A stretch of DNA of 64,000 nt, taken from assembly GCF_000699445.3 (NCBI RefSeq), contig NC_067196.1:41011806-41075805 (forward strand), given 5' to 3'. Each line of letters starts with the position of its first letter. Within the stretch, counting starts at the first letter, position 1. This DNA comes from Schistosoma haematobium. Its lineage: Eukaryota; Platyhelminthes; Trematoda; Strigeidida; Schistosomatidae. The notes below the pieces were generated by a model. It had not been told where the DNA came from, did no database searches, and saw only the letters and a list, made by a program, of their open reading frames with translations. Below, in pieces: positions 35,740-47,029 of this stretch. Made by a program: the position numbers and the translations under genes.

Positions 35740-35930
35740 TCTGAAGACTGATGGCCAGATACCAGAAACAATAATTTACGGTGGTAGGGAACAAACCAGT
35801 TGTTGACTGAGGAGGAAATTAGAAAAAACCCTAGTGGTGGATAGGACACACATTGTGGAGATCATCAGACTTCATTACACAGTAGGCCGTAACTTGGATT
35901 CATCAATGCGAAAAGAAAAGGAGAGAGGTG
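35740..35930 (+). pseudogene. RTE 3' fragment, first half (interrupted)
   Basis: Degraded RTE text: TGATGGCCAGATACC, GAACAAACCAG, GAGGAGGAAATTAG, GTGGATAGGACACACATTGTGG and GCGAAAAGAAAAGG. It stops at about 35930 and resumes, after a block of foreign sequence, at about 36536. Confidence 0.75.
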
Positions 35931-36535
35931 TTATAACTTGTCGACTTTTTTCCAAAATCCTCGTCGCCAATTTTTATAACTTGTCAGTTGAATGCTACTT
36001 GTTATATCTGGTCGTCGCTGACTGTTGTGTTGGAAACTTTTAGTGGCCCGTGGATCTGACTCCTATTTAGATCGTATGGACGTTTGCTATCGCCTATTCT
36101 CGTATATCATCGTCGACTTGAATCGCGTTAGTCGATAACGGAATCCGATAAGTCGAATAACGAGAATTGACTTGAGAATACATATATTTTGTATATGAAG
36201 CGAATGAAACACAGCAAAGCAAAATGACACGCAGGGAAGATGGCTGGGAAGCCAACTCCTTTTTAGTCAAGCGTTACTCAATATTTATAGGCAGACAAAA
36301 TAAACTACAGACATGTGATGAGTCATGGGATATGAAGTGTACACACATATACGCTCATATAAAAACAGTCAAGAGTGATAAGCGAATAATTGACAAGGTC
36401 AAAATATGACTCAAGTAGAATGAATGGAATGGAATGTCCGAAAGCTAGAATAAGATATATGGGCTTAAAATAATGACTGACACTACAAACTCTTACTACT
36501 TATACTCGATACGACGGGCCTCTGCAATTCCCACG
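35931..36535 (+). mobile_element. LTR-like repeat L1, copy 2, inserted in an RTE fragment
   Basis: About 600 bp between the two halves of an RTE 3' fragment. Its second part (about 36190-36480) matches 20.65-20.89 kb and, inverted, 42.37-42.72 kb: GAGAATACATATATTTTGTAT, TACTCAATATTTATAGGCAGA, TATACGCTCATATAAAAACAG, GATAAGCGAATAATTGACAAGG. The first part (TTGTCGACTTTT..., GTTGGAAACTTTTAGTGGC) has no second copy here. TG-type start and a poly-A-like region would fit an LTR, but I cannot see a target-site duplication, so the insertion ends are approximate. Confidence 0.5.
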
Positions 36536-36740
36536 ACGCGAAAATAGGAACACAAAGACTGGTTTATCAACCCCAAAACACGGCAATGAAACGACATTAT
36601 TCCGGAGATCGGAAGCAGACATCAAAAGAATGAACAGTAATTGGTAACCACAGGAAAGATCCAAGAGCAGAGTACTTTGGAGATTTCCGGGTGGCAGCTT
36701 ATGCTCCACGGGGAGCAGAAAGAGTAAGTAAGTAGACAAG
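36536..36740 (+). pseudogene. RTE 3' fragment, second half
   Basis: Resumes the RTE tail: GCGAAAATAGGAACACAAAG, CGGAAGCAGACATCAAAAG, AATGAACAG, GGAAAGATCC, GCTTATGCTCC, ending GAAAGAGTAAGTAAGTAG (usual end AACAGGCGTAAGTAAG). Confidence 0.7.
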
Positions 36741-37462
36741 TATTTTGATGGTTGCCTCATACTCATTCAAGACTTCTTTTTAATGATAGCTTATATTTCG
36801 ACAAATCACTAATTTATGCATTTTTAATAGCATCACATACCAAGAATTTTCTTTGAAATGTCGTCAATGAACAGAATACGTTGTGAATAAGAAGATTCAA
36901 CCACTTGGAATTGTGTTTCTTTATAGGCTTGAATTATAAGCTATGGAATGGGTAATCTCTGTTAATTTCTAAGGAATCATGTTCTCCGGCAATACAAGTT
37001 GTTTTGAACGTTCCACTGAAGTCAGATCAGAGGTTATTGCTAACATGTTGCATATTCTTTTCAGAAAAATTTCGGGTAGCAGACCAAGCACCATCAGACT
37101 AGAAAGAGGAATATCATATCAAAATATCATAGAAGGAAGATCCCGTTGATTTGTTGAAAGGGAAAATTAGAAATAATCGATCAATGTGAAAGCAAAATAT
37201 ATTTACAGGAAACTGTTTAGATGATAATTTCAATTTAAGACAAAAAGACATTCTTATTATGTTTAAGTAAACATTTAAAATGAAATTTATAGCTTTCAAC
37301 ACTTTTTACTAACCAGTCACTAATTCAAAGACAATACAAATTTTATTTCACTTCTCAGTATATTGAATTTTACATTCTATTTAAATTGCTCTAATTACTT
37401 AGAGATATTATAAGGTATACATTTGTAAAAATAATAACAAACTATAGTCCTTTTATGCCAAA

Positions 37463-37475
37463 TAATACAAGTTTG
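37463..37475. repeat. Target-site duplication (left) of the 37.5-kb family H copy
   Basis: TAATACAAGTTTG, identical to 37661-37673. Confidence 0.8.
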
Positions 37476-37660
37476 TTTCAATAGTTGAGATCATGAGTCG
37501 ATTGAAGCTAGACCACCATGGAAAATCTGGAAGCACTGGACGGCCGTTTCGTCTTACTGTGGGATTTCCCACAAGTGAGCATCCGCGATCCCGCCACTCG
37601 GAGTCTCAACTATCTCAACTGTTGAAATTACTACAAACTCCACAAAACCCCTTCTGATAC
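37476..37660. repeat. Family H foldback copy with target-site duplication
   Basis: A 185-bp insertion. Left arm: TTTCAATAGTTGAGATCATG, GACCACCATGGAAAATC and the minus-strand hammerhead (GACGAAAC, CGGCCG and stem I strand CAGTGC kept; 5' core box replaced by a local duplication-like GGGAAATCCC). Near 37600 it turns over into the inverted head (CAACTGTTGAAATTACTACA, CACAAAACCCCTTCTGATA). The tRNA-like part is missing. Perfect 13-bp flanking direct repeats show it went in as a unit by target-primed reverse transcription or a like process. Confidence 0.8.
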
Positions 37661-38309
37661 TAATACAAGTTTGCATTTTTACTTTTAATACTATTATTTC
37701 AAAAAGCTAATGTGTTTATTCAATCTAATAAAAGATTTGGATATGTTTAATAATGTGCACCCAATTAAAAGTAAACATCGATGCAGAAATTTCGATGTAT
37801 AATCAATCAGACCCCCCCCCAGAAAAATACTTGATATCCAGTTTATTAGGTCAAATTCTGACAGTGATATTTCAATAGGAAATTCTAAATGAAGATGGAT
37901 TATTATTAGTATTGGATGGTAAAAATTGACATAAATAAATGAGGTTGAAATTTCAATTCATGAAAAACCATTTTCTAACTAATATAGTCTTGACATTTAT
38001 CACTACTAAAGTTTTTTATATTATAAGTATAAAGTTGATTATTCCATTACATAATTTTAAGTCTCATTATTAGAAGGATTCTTTTGCGAATCAACTTTCG
38101 TTTATTATCTATATTGTTTGATTTAAATTAAGTTACGTTTGCAAATTGTGTAAACTTATTTAGTCTAATGTTTTCATTATCAGTTGTAAAATCTTGTGTG
38201 ATTAGAAAGTATCAGTTATCTTTCTTCATATTAATTTGTATGTTATCTGAGCTAAATCACAAAATGACTGAAGTTAGAAATTCAAATTATTAGATTTTGA
38301 TAGTTGGTG

Positions 38310-38577
38310 GATGTGTCACTCAATTTCGTGGATTAGCTGAAGTTAGACACTAACACCGTTGAATGTTGGCTCACTGATCTAGCGGTCAAACGCTCGTTCG
38401 CCGGGCTGGCAGGCCCTGGGTTCGAATCCCGCGAGGCGGGGTCGTGAACGCGCACTGCCGAGGAGTCCCACAATAGGACGAAACGGCCAGGTTTTCGATG
38501 GTGGTCTAGCTTCACTTGACTCATGATATCAACTACTGAAATTACTACAGTCTCCACAAAAACCCTTCTGATATTAG
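38310..38577 (+). repeat. Family H copy with clear tRNA-like promoter and hammerhead
   Basis: Read on plus: GATGTGTCACTCAATTTCGTG, GAAGTTAGACACTAACACCG, a tRNA-like part (GGCTCACTGATCTAGCGG as a possible A box near 38365; B box GGGTTCGAATCCCGCGAGG near 38419-38437), then the hammerhead: stem I strand GCACTG, core CCGAGGA (one change from CTGANGA), stem II GTCC/GGAC, GAAACGGCC. The cleavage triplet and the stem I 3' strand are deleted (GGCC joins AGGTTTTC). It ends with the family head reversed (CTTCTGATATTAG). The minus ORF 38333-38557 is a shadow. Confidence 0.8.
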
Positions 38578-38579
38578 AT

Positions 38580-40225
38580 TTCGACTAATCACATGCAAAG
38601 TCTATTGCTTGCCATGATATCATAAATTTAATTTTATGCACTATCTCAGGTACACTTAGTCGATAACAATAAATTATAAGGATTTTCAGGTGAAAATTAC
38701 TTCTCCATGATAACTATTTAAAACAGACTCAAGAAAGTGTATAGTATAAGTGCCTTTGGAATAAGGTACAATGTAAATAATAATACAAAATGTAAACAGG
38801 AAGTTTTCAGATTAGTTGAAACTAGTTTTAGAACAAGACATCTTAAATGAACTTGTTTAAAAAGGGATAAATTATTTAACATGTGACCATCACTATAGAA
38901 TTAGCAGTTGTCAAGTCAACAGTGATGCAGGCATTTGCGTTCATTTTACTTTCAATTAACTGGCGTTTTCAAATTCTCATTATCTGTCCAAGTATAGTCA
39001 ACATTAGATATCGTTTCACACAGTTTTTCCCATCAAATGAAAATTATGGTGGTGGAATATTAGTTAATTTTATTTTACAATCTACATACTTACACATAAA
39101 TTTGCTCATACATTGAAGAAACGAGTACTAATTTAAGTCAAATTAACAAAAATTATTTTGACATACTTCTACACATACAAAACTAATGCGTATTTAAACA
39201 TTAGCAGTTATATATAAAAGAACACAAAATGAGTAGATATATTATTAGACTTTTACTTCATTTAACCAAGGTGTATTGAAAAGTCTAGGTATAATCGAGG
39301 TCTTCTCATAGCTTAATTACCCTTAAAATAAAACAAGGAATAAAATCTAAAGTTTAAGATAGTATTTTTTCAGTAAGAAATCTCATATTTTACCAGATAA
39401 AGGTATCAAGCACTTGTAATTGAGTATACCTCAAGCTATTGAAAACGATTTGCCTTAAATAATCATTTATTTGATCTTTTCGTCATAGTTTTTTTACTTC
39501 ACAAACTTTAAGCGAAAACTTGGTATCATTATCATTTAAAGTTTTAAGTTCTTAATAATTTGCCGTTAGTCTTCTTGAAAGTTAAACACTTTTCTTAGGT
39601 GCTGACATTATACTTAATTCTCTCAGATTGTTTGTATTTCAAATCTCAAATCAAAATAACTTATATCTATGCCTAATCGTATATTTTCTTGTTATCATCA
39701 GCAGTATATACTATAAATAGCATCAAGAATTGTTTAACTTCTGTTGTCTGAGTATATTTAATTTCATACTTTAATACTTTAATATCTATCCATATAGGCA
39801 TATTGTAAGCTTAACTTAATTAGAAAATGGTACTGATCAAAGTTATAACAGACAGTTTAAAGACAATTTGATTATTAACTTCAGCTGTTCAATACAAACA
39901 AAACTATTAAAAATTTTATCAGATTAAAACACTGAATGTTTACTTATGCTGCAATGAAAAACCTAAATACTACTGTTTATAAATTACGAATTTATTTCAG
40001 AAGGTTATGATATACAGTGACTGCTAGGCAGGATAGAACTATATTCAATTACTGCTTTTGGTGATTTGTACGATAGTTAATAACTCAATAGAATATTTGG
40101 TTGATGACATGCATTTTGTGAACTAGTGAGATTAATTTGACCTTTGTTAATTTTCGTATGTGAACATTTCAATACAAATAATAAATGCCGTCATTAACCT
40201 TATTCTTACTTCTCATAGAATCAGT
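38580..40225. other. AT-rich non-coding stretch
   Basis: No recognisable gene. The 77-codon ORF 38883-39116 has no recognisable domain. Confidence 0.55.
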
Positions 40226-40229
40226 TTAA

Positions 40230-40735
40230 AAATCCCCATAGAATATTCAAAAATAAAGAATATTTGAGCGAACAATTCTTTTCAATAACTTCATCATCAG
40301 GCTCTACAGTTATAAGTCCATTATTATGATCGTTTACAAAAGCCAAAAATAAGGCATGTATTATTGAATTTGACAATGTTATGTGTTAAAAATGGTGCAT
40401 GTTTGCATCTGTTACGACATATATACTTCGAAATTGTATTATTTGCTAATTAGGAAGGTCATTCAATAAAGGTCAGAATGATTTGGAGTAGTGTCCAGTC
40501 ACATTAAGTAGAATAGTATTATAGCAAAAATGAAAATGCAACAAACAATTGTGTGAATAAGATGCATAGTAGGAGAATTTCATCTTGTCAATTGTTGTGT
40601 GAATATAGTATGTAGTACGACGGGGTGTTATCAAGGTAATTACGATAAACGAATTCGGAATGATGGATGTGAAGATTAAGATAGAGGCAATCAAAAAAAA
40701 GAAAAAAGAGGGGATAGGATGTTTATAATATTCAG
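40230..40735 (-). mobile_element. Probable 3' untranslated region of the Penelope-like element
   Basis: Follows the stop of the GIY-YIG frame on the minus strand. It ends near the motif CCTGATGATGAAGTTATTG (reverse complement at about 40288-40306), reminiscent of the CTGATGA text common at Penelope 3' ends. No full hammerhead is seen. Confidence 0.4.
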
Positions 40736-40736
40736 T

Positions 40737-41240
40737 TTAGGTATCCGGTGATCCAGTCGTGGGCCAAGGTAAACATAGAGGCTGGATATATTTTTTCTGG
40801 ATACATAAGTTTAGTTTTCTGGAGTTGATCCAGATGGCTTCGGCAATGTAGAGCAATCGTAATTTAGCTCCTTGAGGTAGATATTTTGGAACTTGATATA
40901 AAACAGAGAAAGCTTCCTCTATTTTGATATGATGTTCACTATCTACCAAGTGAGAAAGAATAGTGCTGTTAATCGATTTAGCAACTCCTTTTCCCAACCA
41001 TGCCGGTACATGTCCACAAACATTCAAGGATAAAGTCTTCTGAGTACAGTCTATGTAACTAGCTCAACAGGAGCAGTTGAATTGGTATACACACATGGAC
41101 AAGCCCATCTCCGGTAACTTATCTTTGATTAGTTGTGTGAGTACTGGTTTAGTTGAGAAAATTATGTGTAGCTTGGCGGCGTGAAACGTCCTTTCGACAG
41201 ATCTTTTGAGTTGACATGTTAAAATATCACAGTTATAAGT
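40737..41240 (-). pseudogene. Penelope-like element, GIY-YIG C-terminal fragment
   Basis: Minus strand, one frame with one internal stop. Blocks: TCQLKRSVERTFHAAKLHII, FSTKPVLTQLIKDKLPEM, CVYQFNCSC, stop TGA (41066-41064), ASYIDCTQKTLSLNVCGHVP (GIY-YIG-like; relatives have YIGRTQRxLSxRIxEHxP), AWLGKGVAKSINSTILSHLV, HHIKIEEAFSVLYQVP, LRLLYIAEAIWI and LNLCIQKKYIQPLCLPW. The last 96 codons (41027-40737) are open. It matches the decayed element at 8.5-9.5 kb in type. The RT part is missing (5' truncation near 41240). The glycine of YIG and the arginine of the domain are changed, so the nuclease would be dead. Confidence 0.85.
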
Positions 41241-41244
41241 GTTA

Positions 41245-42360
41245 CTTTATGGCTCAACGTATTTAACAATTAGCAGCATGCAGAAAACATATAACGAAAG
41301 CTATTTTAATTTGTGAAGATGGATTCTGTTTATAATACACTTATTAGTAGATCTATTAGGTAAGATAAATCATAACTATTCAGTGAATTATTTGATCTTC
41401 ATCATAGAGCTTTTATTGAACAAGTTAGAAATTAATATCTTGTTTAAATAGTGGAATTCAACTTCTGAACCTATCAATAGTGAGCATGCTATATCATGTT
41501 TTAAGAGCAAGACAAAAGTTAATTTTCTATTTATTTTCTGTTTTTCGCTACTAATACTTCTTGATTAAAACGTTGATTCTGGTTTCTCCAAGCCGTTAAA
41601 TCAATACAAATTGGGATTGATAGTCTAATAGACGATTTACAGTTAGCATAGAAAGTATTCAAAATGTCTTGGAATTTTCATTTACAAATAATGTCAAATC
41701 AAAGTAAATTCATTAGGCATTATTTCCAGCAAATATCAAATATTTACTCCCAAATGTTATCATTCATTTGTACAAACAAGTACTACTTAACCAGAATTAT
41801 ATTATCTGATCCATGTTTATCCTACAGTATGGTCTAAAACACATTAAACCATTTATAAATAGTGATTTCACTAACACAAACTGACAGCATTTAGATCAAT
41901 CCACCTACTGTGTTCAGAATATAGGATGCATTTAGTGAATACGATTTATTTTGATGATGATTTAGGTTTTATCAGTCCTATATTCAAAAACTAACGATTG
42001 AATAGTTGAACACAAGAAATATCAGTTCTGTGATTAGTACATCACCTACACTACACTGAAATAATTATTATATGATCCATTGGTTTTACTGAGTGTTTAC
42101 TAAATTTAACTAGTGATAATTGTTTATATTCTTCTAATGTAAGAGTATTTATTAAAAAGAATGAAAACGCTTTAAAGAGGAATATTTTCCTTACCACAAC
42201 GTCATTTTCAGAAGCTGTACAATCGCATTTATAAGTAATTTTCACAACTTTAGAAAATGATATCGTTGTAAAGAAAATTTTCTTTTCTGAAACGTCTTCA
42301 TTCTTTTTAATGGAATAATAGTATTTCTTAAAATTGCTATTATAGTAACTGGCCCTATGT
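41245..42360. other. AT-rich non-coding stretch
   Basis: No recognisable gene or element. Confidence 0.55.
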
Positions 42361-42364
42361 CAAA

Positions 42365-42720
42365 CCTACATGGGTTATCCTAGCTTCCAGACAGACCAAT
42401 TTATTCATTCTTCTTGAGTCACAATTTCACCTTTTTAATTATTCATTTATCAACCCTGACTGTTTTTATATGAGCGTATGTGTGTGTACATCATATCCTA
42501 CTTATCACAGGTCTGTAGCCTACTTTTCTGTGACTATAAATGTTGATTAACACTTGGTAAAATCTATTTGGCTCACTCGCCTTTTCCACTGTGCCTCATT
42601 TAGTTTCGCTTCTCTTCGTTTCTCTGATTGTCTCTTCTGATCAACGATTGTACAAAATATACGTATTCAAAATCTCATTCTCGTATCTAACTTATTTAAG
42701 TGAAGTGAACCTCTCATCAC
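42365..42720 (-). repeat. Dispersed LTR-like repeat L1, copy 3 (inverted)
   Basis: Reverse complement matches 36.16-36.48 kb: TATATGAGCGTATGTGTG, TTATCACAGGTCTGTAG, GACTATAAATGTTGATTAACA, TTTAGTTTCGCTTCTCTTCG and the ATATACGTATTC end. No coding content. Confidence 0.5.
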
Positions 42721-43194
42721 TCATCATCTGAACATAATGCTTTATTGGACAAGATCTGTTGTAATATTTACCATTTAATTTCGAGATAGCTTCAGAAACA
42801 CTATCGTCCAACGACAATACATGAAAATAACATTACATACAGACACCAGAGCGACACTTTCAAGTAATATTTAGGAGAATAGTAGTTATAAATGTACTGC
42901 CTACAGTGATATGACATTGATAATTCATACAGAAATTTGTTTGTTTAAAGATTTTAAAGCACAGTCTCTCACAGTAACCTTTTCAACTCGAGAAATTACA
43001 AATTTACAACAAATACGTATGGATTTATAACATCATAAATCAAAATTAAAGTTGCTTATTGAACAAAATATAAATTTAAGTACAAGATTAAGTCTGAAAC
43101 GACCAACTAAATATTGCCTAGTTTCTTTCTTAGTGTGATACTAGATGAGATGATTTTCTAAATTTTTCTGTGTATATTTCGATAGCAATTTTCA

Positions 43195-43275
43195 TTATAA
43201 ACTGACAATATTGATAGAATTAATAAAAACATTGAAAGACCGGACAACTATTTCGTCATAGTTTAATATGTACTA
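43195..43275 (-). repeat. Family H fragment, hammerhead 3' half
   Basis: Plus text AACATTGAAAGACCGGACAAC, TATTTCGTCATAG corresponds to the family's CTGGAAGCACTGGACGGCC, GTTTCGTCCTATTG. On minus this leaves GACGAAA and a degraded stem III; core box and tRNA-like part are gone. Confidence 0.45.
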
Positions 43276-43279
43276 ATAA

Positions 43280-43925
43280 TTCTATAGAAAATAGAGTTTA
43301 GGACATTTAGATAGAGCAACGAATAGGAATCTAATAAATCAAATTTTCAAAGTTAATTAATAATTAATATCACTCCATTTATTATCATTAGTCATCTACT
43401 ATCGCTCTACATTTGTGGTCGCCTCGATTAGCTGGGGTATTTAATTTGAACTTTGACGAAGTCATTTTAAGACTGGCTAACAGTAGGTTAATTGTTTTTT
43501 ATCACGCTAAGTAATTTTGTGTTCGTTTCGGTAAATTCAAAGAATTTCAGTTTTAGTTCAAATAGAAATCGTTTTGTGATTTAAAAAAACATATACCTTA
43601 AATGAAACATTTTAAATGTAGACATCTTGTATATTTTGTGCTACAACTTTTAAATAGTTTTGTTAACAATGTAGTCAAAACCATAGTATATTTGCAGCGA
43701 GCTAGCTAAAAAATAACATGCTTATTATTAAAAACTAAATCAAAAATGATGACGATTCAACTGAATGGAAAATTTGTATGATGGCTTCCAGTGAGATTCA
43801 GAACGTATGTCTGGTTCTACTTGATCAAATGGAATTCTGAATAACAACAACAGAAAATTATGAATGTTTAATGATACATTTAAGTTCACTAAGCAATCTA
43901 ATGGCTGTCAAGATCCATTATCACA
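43280..43925. other. AT-rich non-coding stretch
   Basis: No recognisable gene or element. Confidence 0.5.
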
Positions 43926-43929
43926 GTCT

Positions 43930-44090
43930 ATAATGAGCTGGCGTCCGAAGTTACATGTATTTAGTTCGAATCTCGTGATCAACATTAACACTAGGATATA
44001 CCCAAGCTTTTGACAAAGAAAGACTTTATTGAGGCAATTTGCGCTGGAGTGAATATGTGCCTACAGATAGTGATAAAATATAATCTTGAT
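43930..44090 (+). repeat. Possible Sm-alpha-related fragment without hammerhead
   Basis: GAGCTGGCGTCCGAAGTTAC, a B-box-like TTAGTTCGAATCTCG, GATCAACATTAACACT, then GAGGCAATTTGCGC and ATATGTGCC, in the same order as B box, CATCAACTCT, GAGGCAATCTGCAC and CATATGCC in the 25.2-kb copy. The segment where the ribozyme should be is not recognisable. Confidence 0.35.
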
Positions 44091-44094
44091 TATA

Positions 44095-45100
44095 GGCAGC
44101 GGGAAATTACAGACCTTTTATATCTAATTCTGTAAAGAGATTTTAAGATGAGACAACTTGATAAGTTGGTAAAAAACAATAACATGAACACAAATTGGTA
44201 TATTCTTCCCTTAGGCTTTTTATGAAGCATTTTAGTCTCAAAAAAAAAGATTTTTGGAATCATAATAAAAATAATCTACACTTAATTGAAAAATTTATCT
44301 ATAGGGGATGGATGAAACGCTTTTTAAATTGCATGAGGCGAAATTGTTTTTAATTAGTTCAGCACTATTGATTATCTCATTAACTGGTGGTATTTCATAA
44401 TATAAATTGGATATATGACACTGCAAGTTATTCACTGGTCAAGCGTTTTTTGTTTAATCTTAGAAATAAAACAAGACTTCTCAAGATACTTGACACCTTT
44501 AGATGTTTTGACTAAATCGACTATATTCTCCATTGTAAAAGAAGTACATTTTTTTGTTTAATTTATTCAGGTTGATACATTTTACAATTTAAGTTGATCA
44601 ACAGACATGGGTGGACCCTAAATATAATACTCATTAGTATATTTTATTTGAAGTCCTGTACAAGAAAAATCTAATCTTCATCTTGTTATTCACACTTCTC
44701 TAATGACAAAATGATGTAACACAACGTTTTTAGGTACAATAGGTTCTTTTATTTTCTAAAAATGTATCCTATTTTGTTCTACTAACTGACTTATTACAAA
44801 TTGTTACAATATATTTTGTTATCGTTAAATGATACCATCTTATGTGAAATAGTTTTAAGATAAAGTATTTCGAAAGATTTTATCTTAAATAAAATCAGCA
44901 GGGCGAGACTATATTTTATGGACGACCTTTGGATGATTCTTAAGTTATCTTGAGAAATATTGGCCAATCAGAGAACAGCTAGTATGGAGTAAAAATATAT
45001 TATACAAAACCAAAAAATTAAAGTGTATACACTTTTTTATGTGGTTCAAAAACTTGTCAAGGTTATAAAGAGGTTCAGAGTTTTTTAAATCGTAATGCAT
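44095..45100. other. AT-rich non-coding stretch
   Basis: No recognisable gene. The part just below 45100 probably contains the 3' end of the Merlin element. Confidence 0.5.
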
Positions 45101-45610
45101 ACTCTAGAGGAAATCATCCATATAGCTCCATAATAGTCAGCTTTTGGATTCATGATAAGGTCGCAAAAACACTTTCAGTCTCAACCACATAGCTTCAATA
45201 TTGTTTGTGTGCACTCCGGTTGTTAGGTTGACAAAATGCCACTTGTGGATAACGACACGATGCACATGACCAATTATATGAAGGCATCTATACGTTCTCC
45301 AATCATCCGTATATATTGTAGTACCCGGTTGCAGCCAGTGTTACTGGTGTTTTTATTATCCAGTTCGCACCAATTGTCATAATTTACCTTGGTCTCAATC
45401 TGGATCGAGCGAAAAAATCCTATTCTAACGGACTTCTTCCTCCAACACATATTACATCGAAAGCCAACATCATCATGGTAGTCAGCACAAGGTCCACAAG
45501 TCATGTGATTATCTCAATCACTAAAAAAGTAACTTTTTAGTAGTCCCATTTGTCGTAGTCGCTCAATTATCACATTTTCTCCTAAATCTGCTGTGAACTG
45601 ACAGTAGTAC
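45030..45610 (-). pseudogene. Merlin (IS1016/ISXO2-type) transposase, internally deleted
   Basis: Minus strand. N-terminal part: IIERLRQMGLLKSYFFSD, a stop, then a zinc-ribbon-like CGPCADYHDDVGFRCNMC with WRKKSVRIGFF (about 45500-45410; two CxxC pairs). Near 45345 it jumps to the catalytic C-terminal part: QPGTTIYTDDWRTYRCLHII, VHRVVIHKWHFVNLTTGVHT, NNIEAMWLRLKVFLRPYHE, stop, then a YMDDFL block, stop, and LYNLDKFLNHIKK. In Merlin transposases a first catalytic aspartate segment of about 100 residues lies between these parts; here it is deleted. The DDW and the TGVHTNxIE blocks are kept. Two in-frame stops plus the deletion make it dead. The 76-codon ORF 45274-45504 runs into another frame at the junction. 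Confidence 0.82.
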
Positions 45611-45614
45611 ATGA

Positions 45615-46005
45615 GCATCAGGTACTGGAATTGGCACCGTGACTTTGAAATCACTCAAACGCTTTTGATTGGCTCGTCCATAAATTATAGTCTTGCCTCT
45701 AATTAAATATCCGATGTCGAAACAAGGACAATACATTTTTTTCATATCCCTATGATAGTTCTAATGAGTTACATAGAAATTGTTTTAATCTTGCAATAAA
45801 GTATTTTGCTTAAAAGATCAGTACTTCATGATCCTTTAGAAATAATAGAATTCTATGGATTCACTTGACGTTTATTGATAACATTCTTTCCCATCTTATT
45901 CCAGTCAGACAAAGAAACTATTAAAGAAAACAGTCAATTACTTTATTCAATAAGTTAGTCAATAACATCAGAATATCCACATCATATGAGTATATTATAG
46001 TAGCT
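45615..46005. other. Upstream part of the Merlin locus and AT-rich DNA
   Basis: The minus ORF 45563-45745 runs toward the transposase start and may be Merlin 5' sequence, but its text (CPCFDIGYLIRGK) does not match the 5' part of the other copies. Confidence 0.35.
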
Positions 46006-46019
46006 TACGTGCAATTGAG

Positions 46020-46500
46020 TTTGTTCACATTTAATTTGGTTAAGCCCTTTTGTTAACTTATTTAACGGACAGATTCATTCGTACAATAACAGCTTATCTA
46101 TATCACTGTACCTTTATTATTGTTACACTTGTATGAATATGTATGCCTGAGCATTGCTTACTGCCTACGCATATGCTAAATCTGCTAGCCTTACTATTAG
46201 TCACTTAATTAATTCGACCATTCATTCATTTCACTATGTATATCATGTACATTTTATTCATGTTCATTGTACTCGCTTACTCATACTAGTATTCTCTGAC
46301 TCTCTTGCTCGCTCACTTGCCTGCTAGCTTTTTGGTACTACTCTTTCATGCTTGCTTAACGTACCTGTAAATCGGATATCTGTGTTTGGTCCCATAATAA
46401 ACGTAATTAGCACTTCATATTCGCCTTCTGAAGGTTATCAAGACGAACAGAATACGAAGTTTAACGATCGTATAGAATACCGACCACCACAATATCATCT
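46020..46500 (+). mobile_element. LTR-like repeat L2, copy 1
   Basis: Block with compositional contrast (CTCTCTTGCTCGCTCACTTGC) and a polyadenylation-like CCCATAATAAACG near 46392-46404, followed by AGGTTATCAAGACGAACAG. Its start (GGTTAAGCCCTTTTGTTAAC, about 46040) recurs at 50.75 kb. The layout suggests a solo LTR; ends are not proven. Confidence 0.4.
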
Positions 46501-47029
46501 TTTTTTTTTATTAATTTCCATATTATAATCAGAATATTTGAAATTAATATAATTTATTACACAACAAATTATAAGAAAACATGAATAAAGGTAGATGTGG
46601 AATAACAAATTCACAAACTCACATAATCTAGTATAAACTAAAATAAACAAACAAAATGAGCTAAAATGAAAAAAAGGTTTACATTATTATTGAATTAGAT
46701 AGCAAATCAGGTCAATGAATACGCGGAAAATAAACTTTTGAAATAGATAGGTTATATGGAGTAGATATTATTCTTCAGTTTTAATGATGAGAAAAACAAA
46801 GTGAATTATTTAAACAAAAATGTACTCAGCTACAATTAATCTTACATAATAAAGAATGCTAGAAAACTATCCATGTGTATATTAGCATGATAAAAATTCT
46901 TAATGTGTTGATTTCTTGTAGGTTTTAATGAAATAATTCAAAAGATGATAATAAAAGTTCCATATTTCATTCATTCAACCTAAAGGATATAAGATCTAAG
47001 CTATGAATCTCCCTAAAATGGTTGTTGGA

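Noticed and set aside
38360..38440. Apparent tRNA gene (A-box-like and B-box text)
   Set aside because: The same text occurs in several family H copies, without a foldable complete cloverleaf; it is the tRNA-derived part of a repeat.
40288..40306. CTGATGATGAAG on minus near the Penelope 3' end, possible hammerhead core
   Set aside because: The core box is followed by no convincing stem II or GAAA arrangement.
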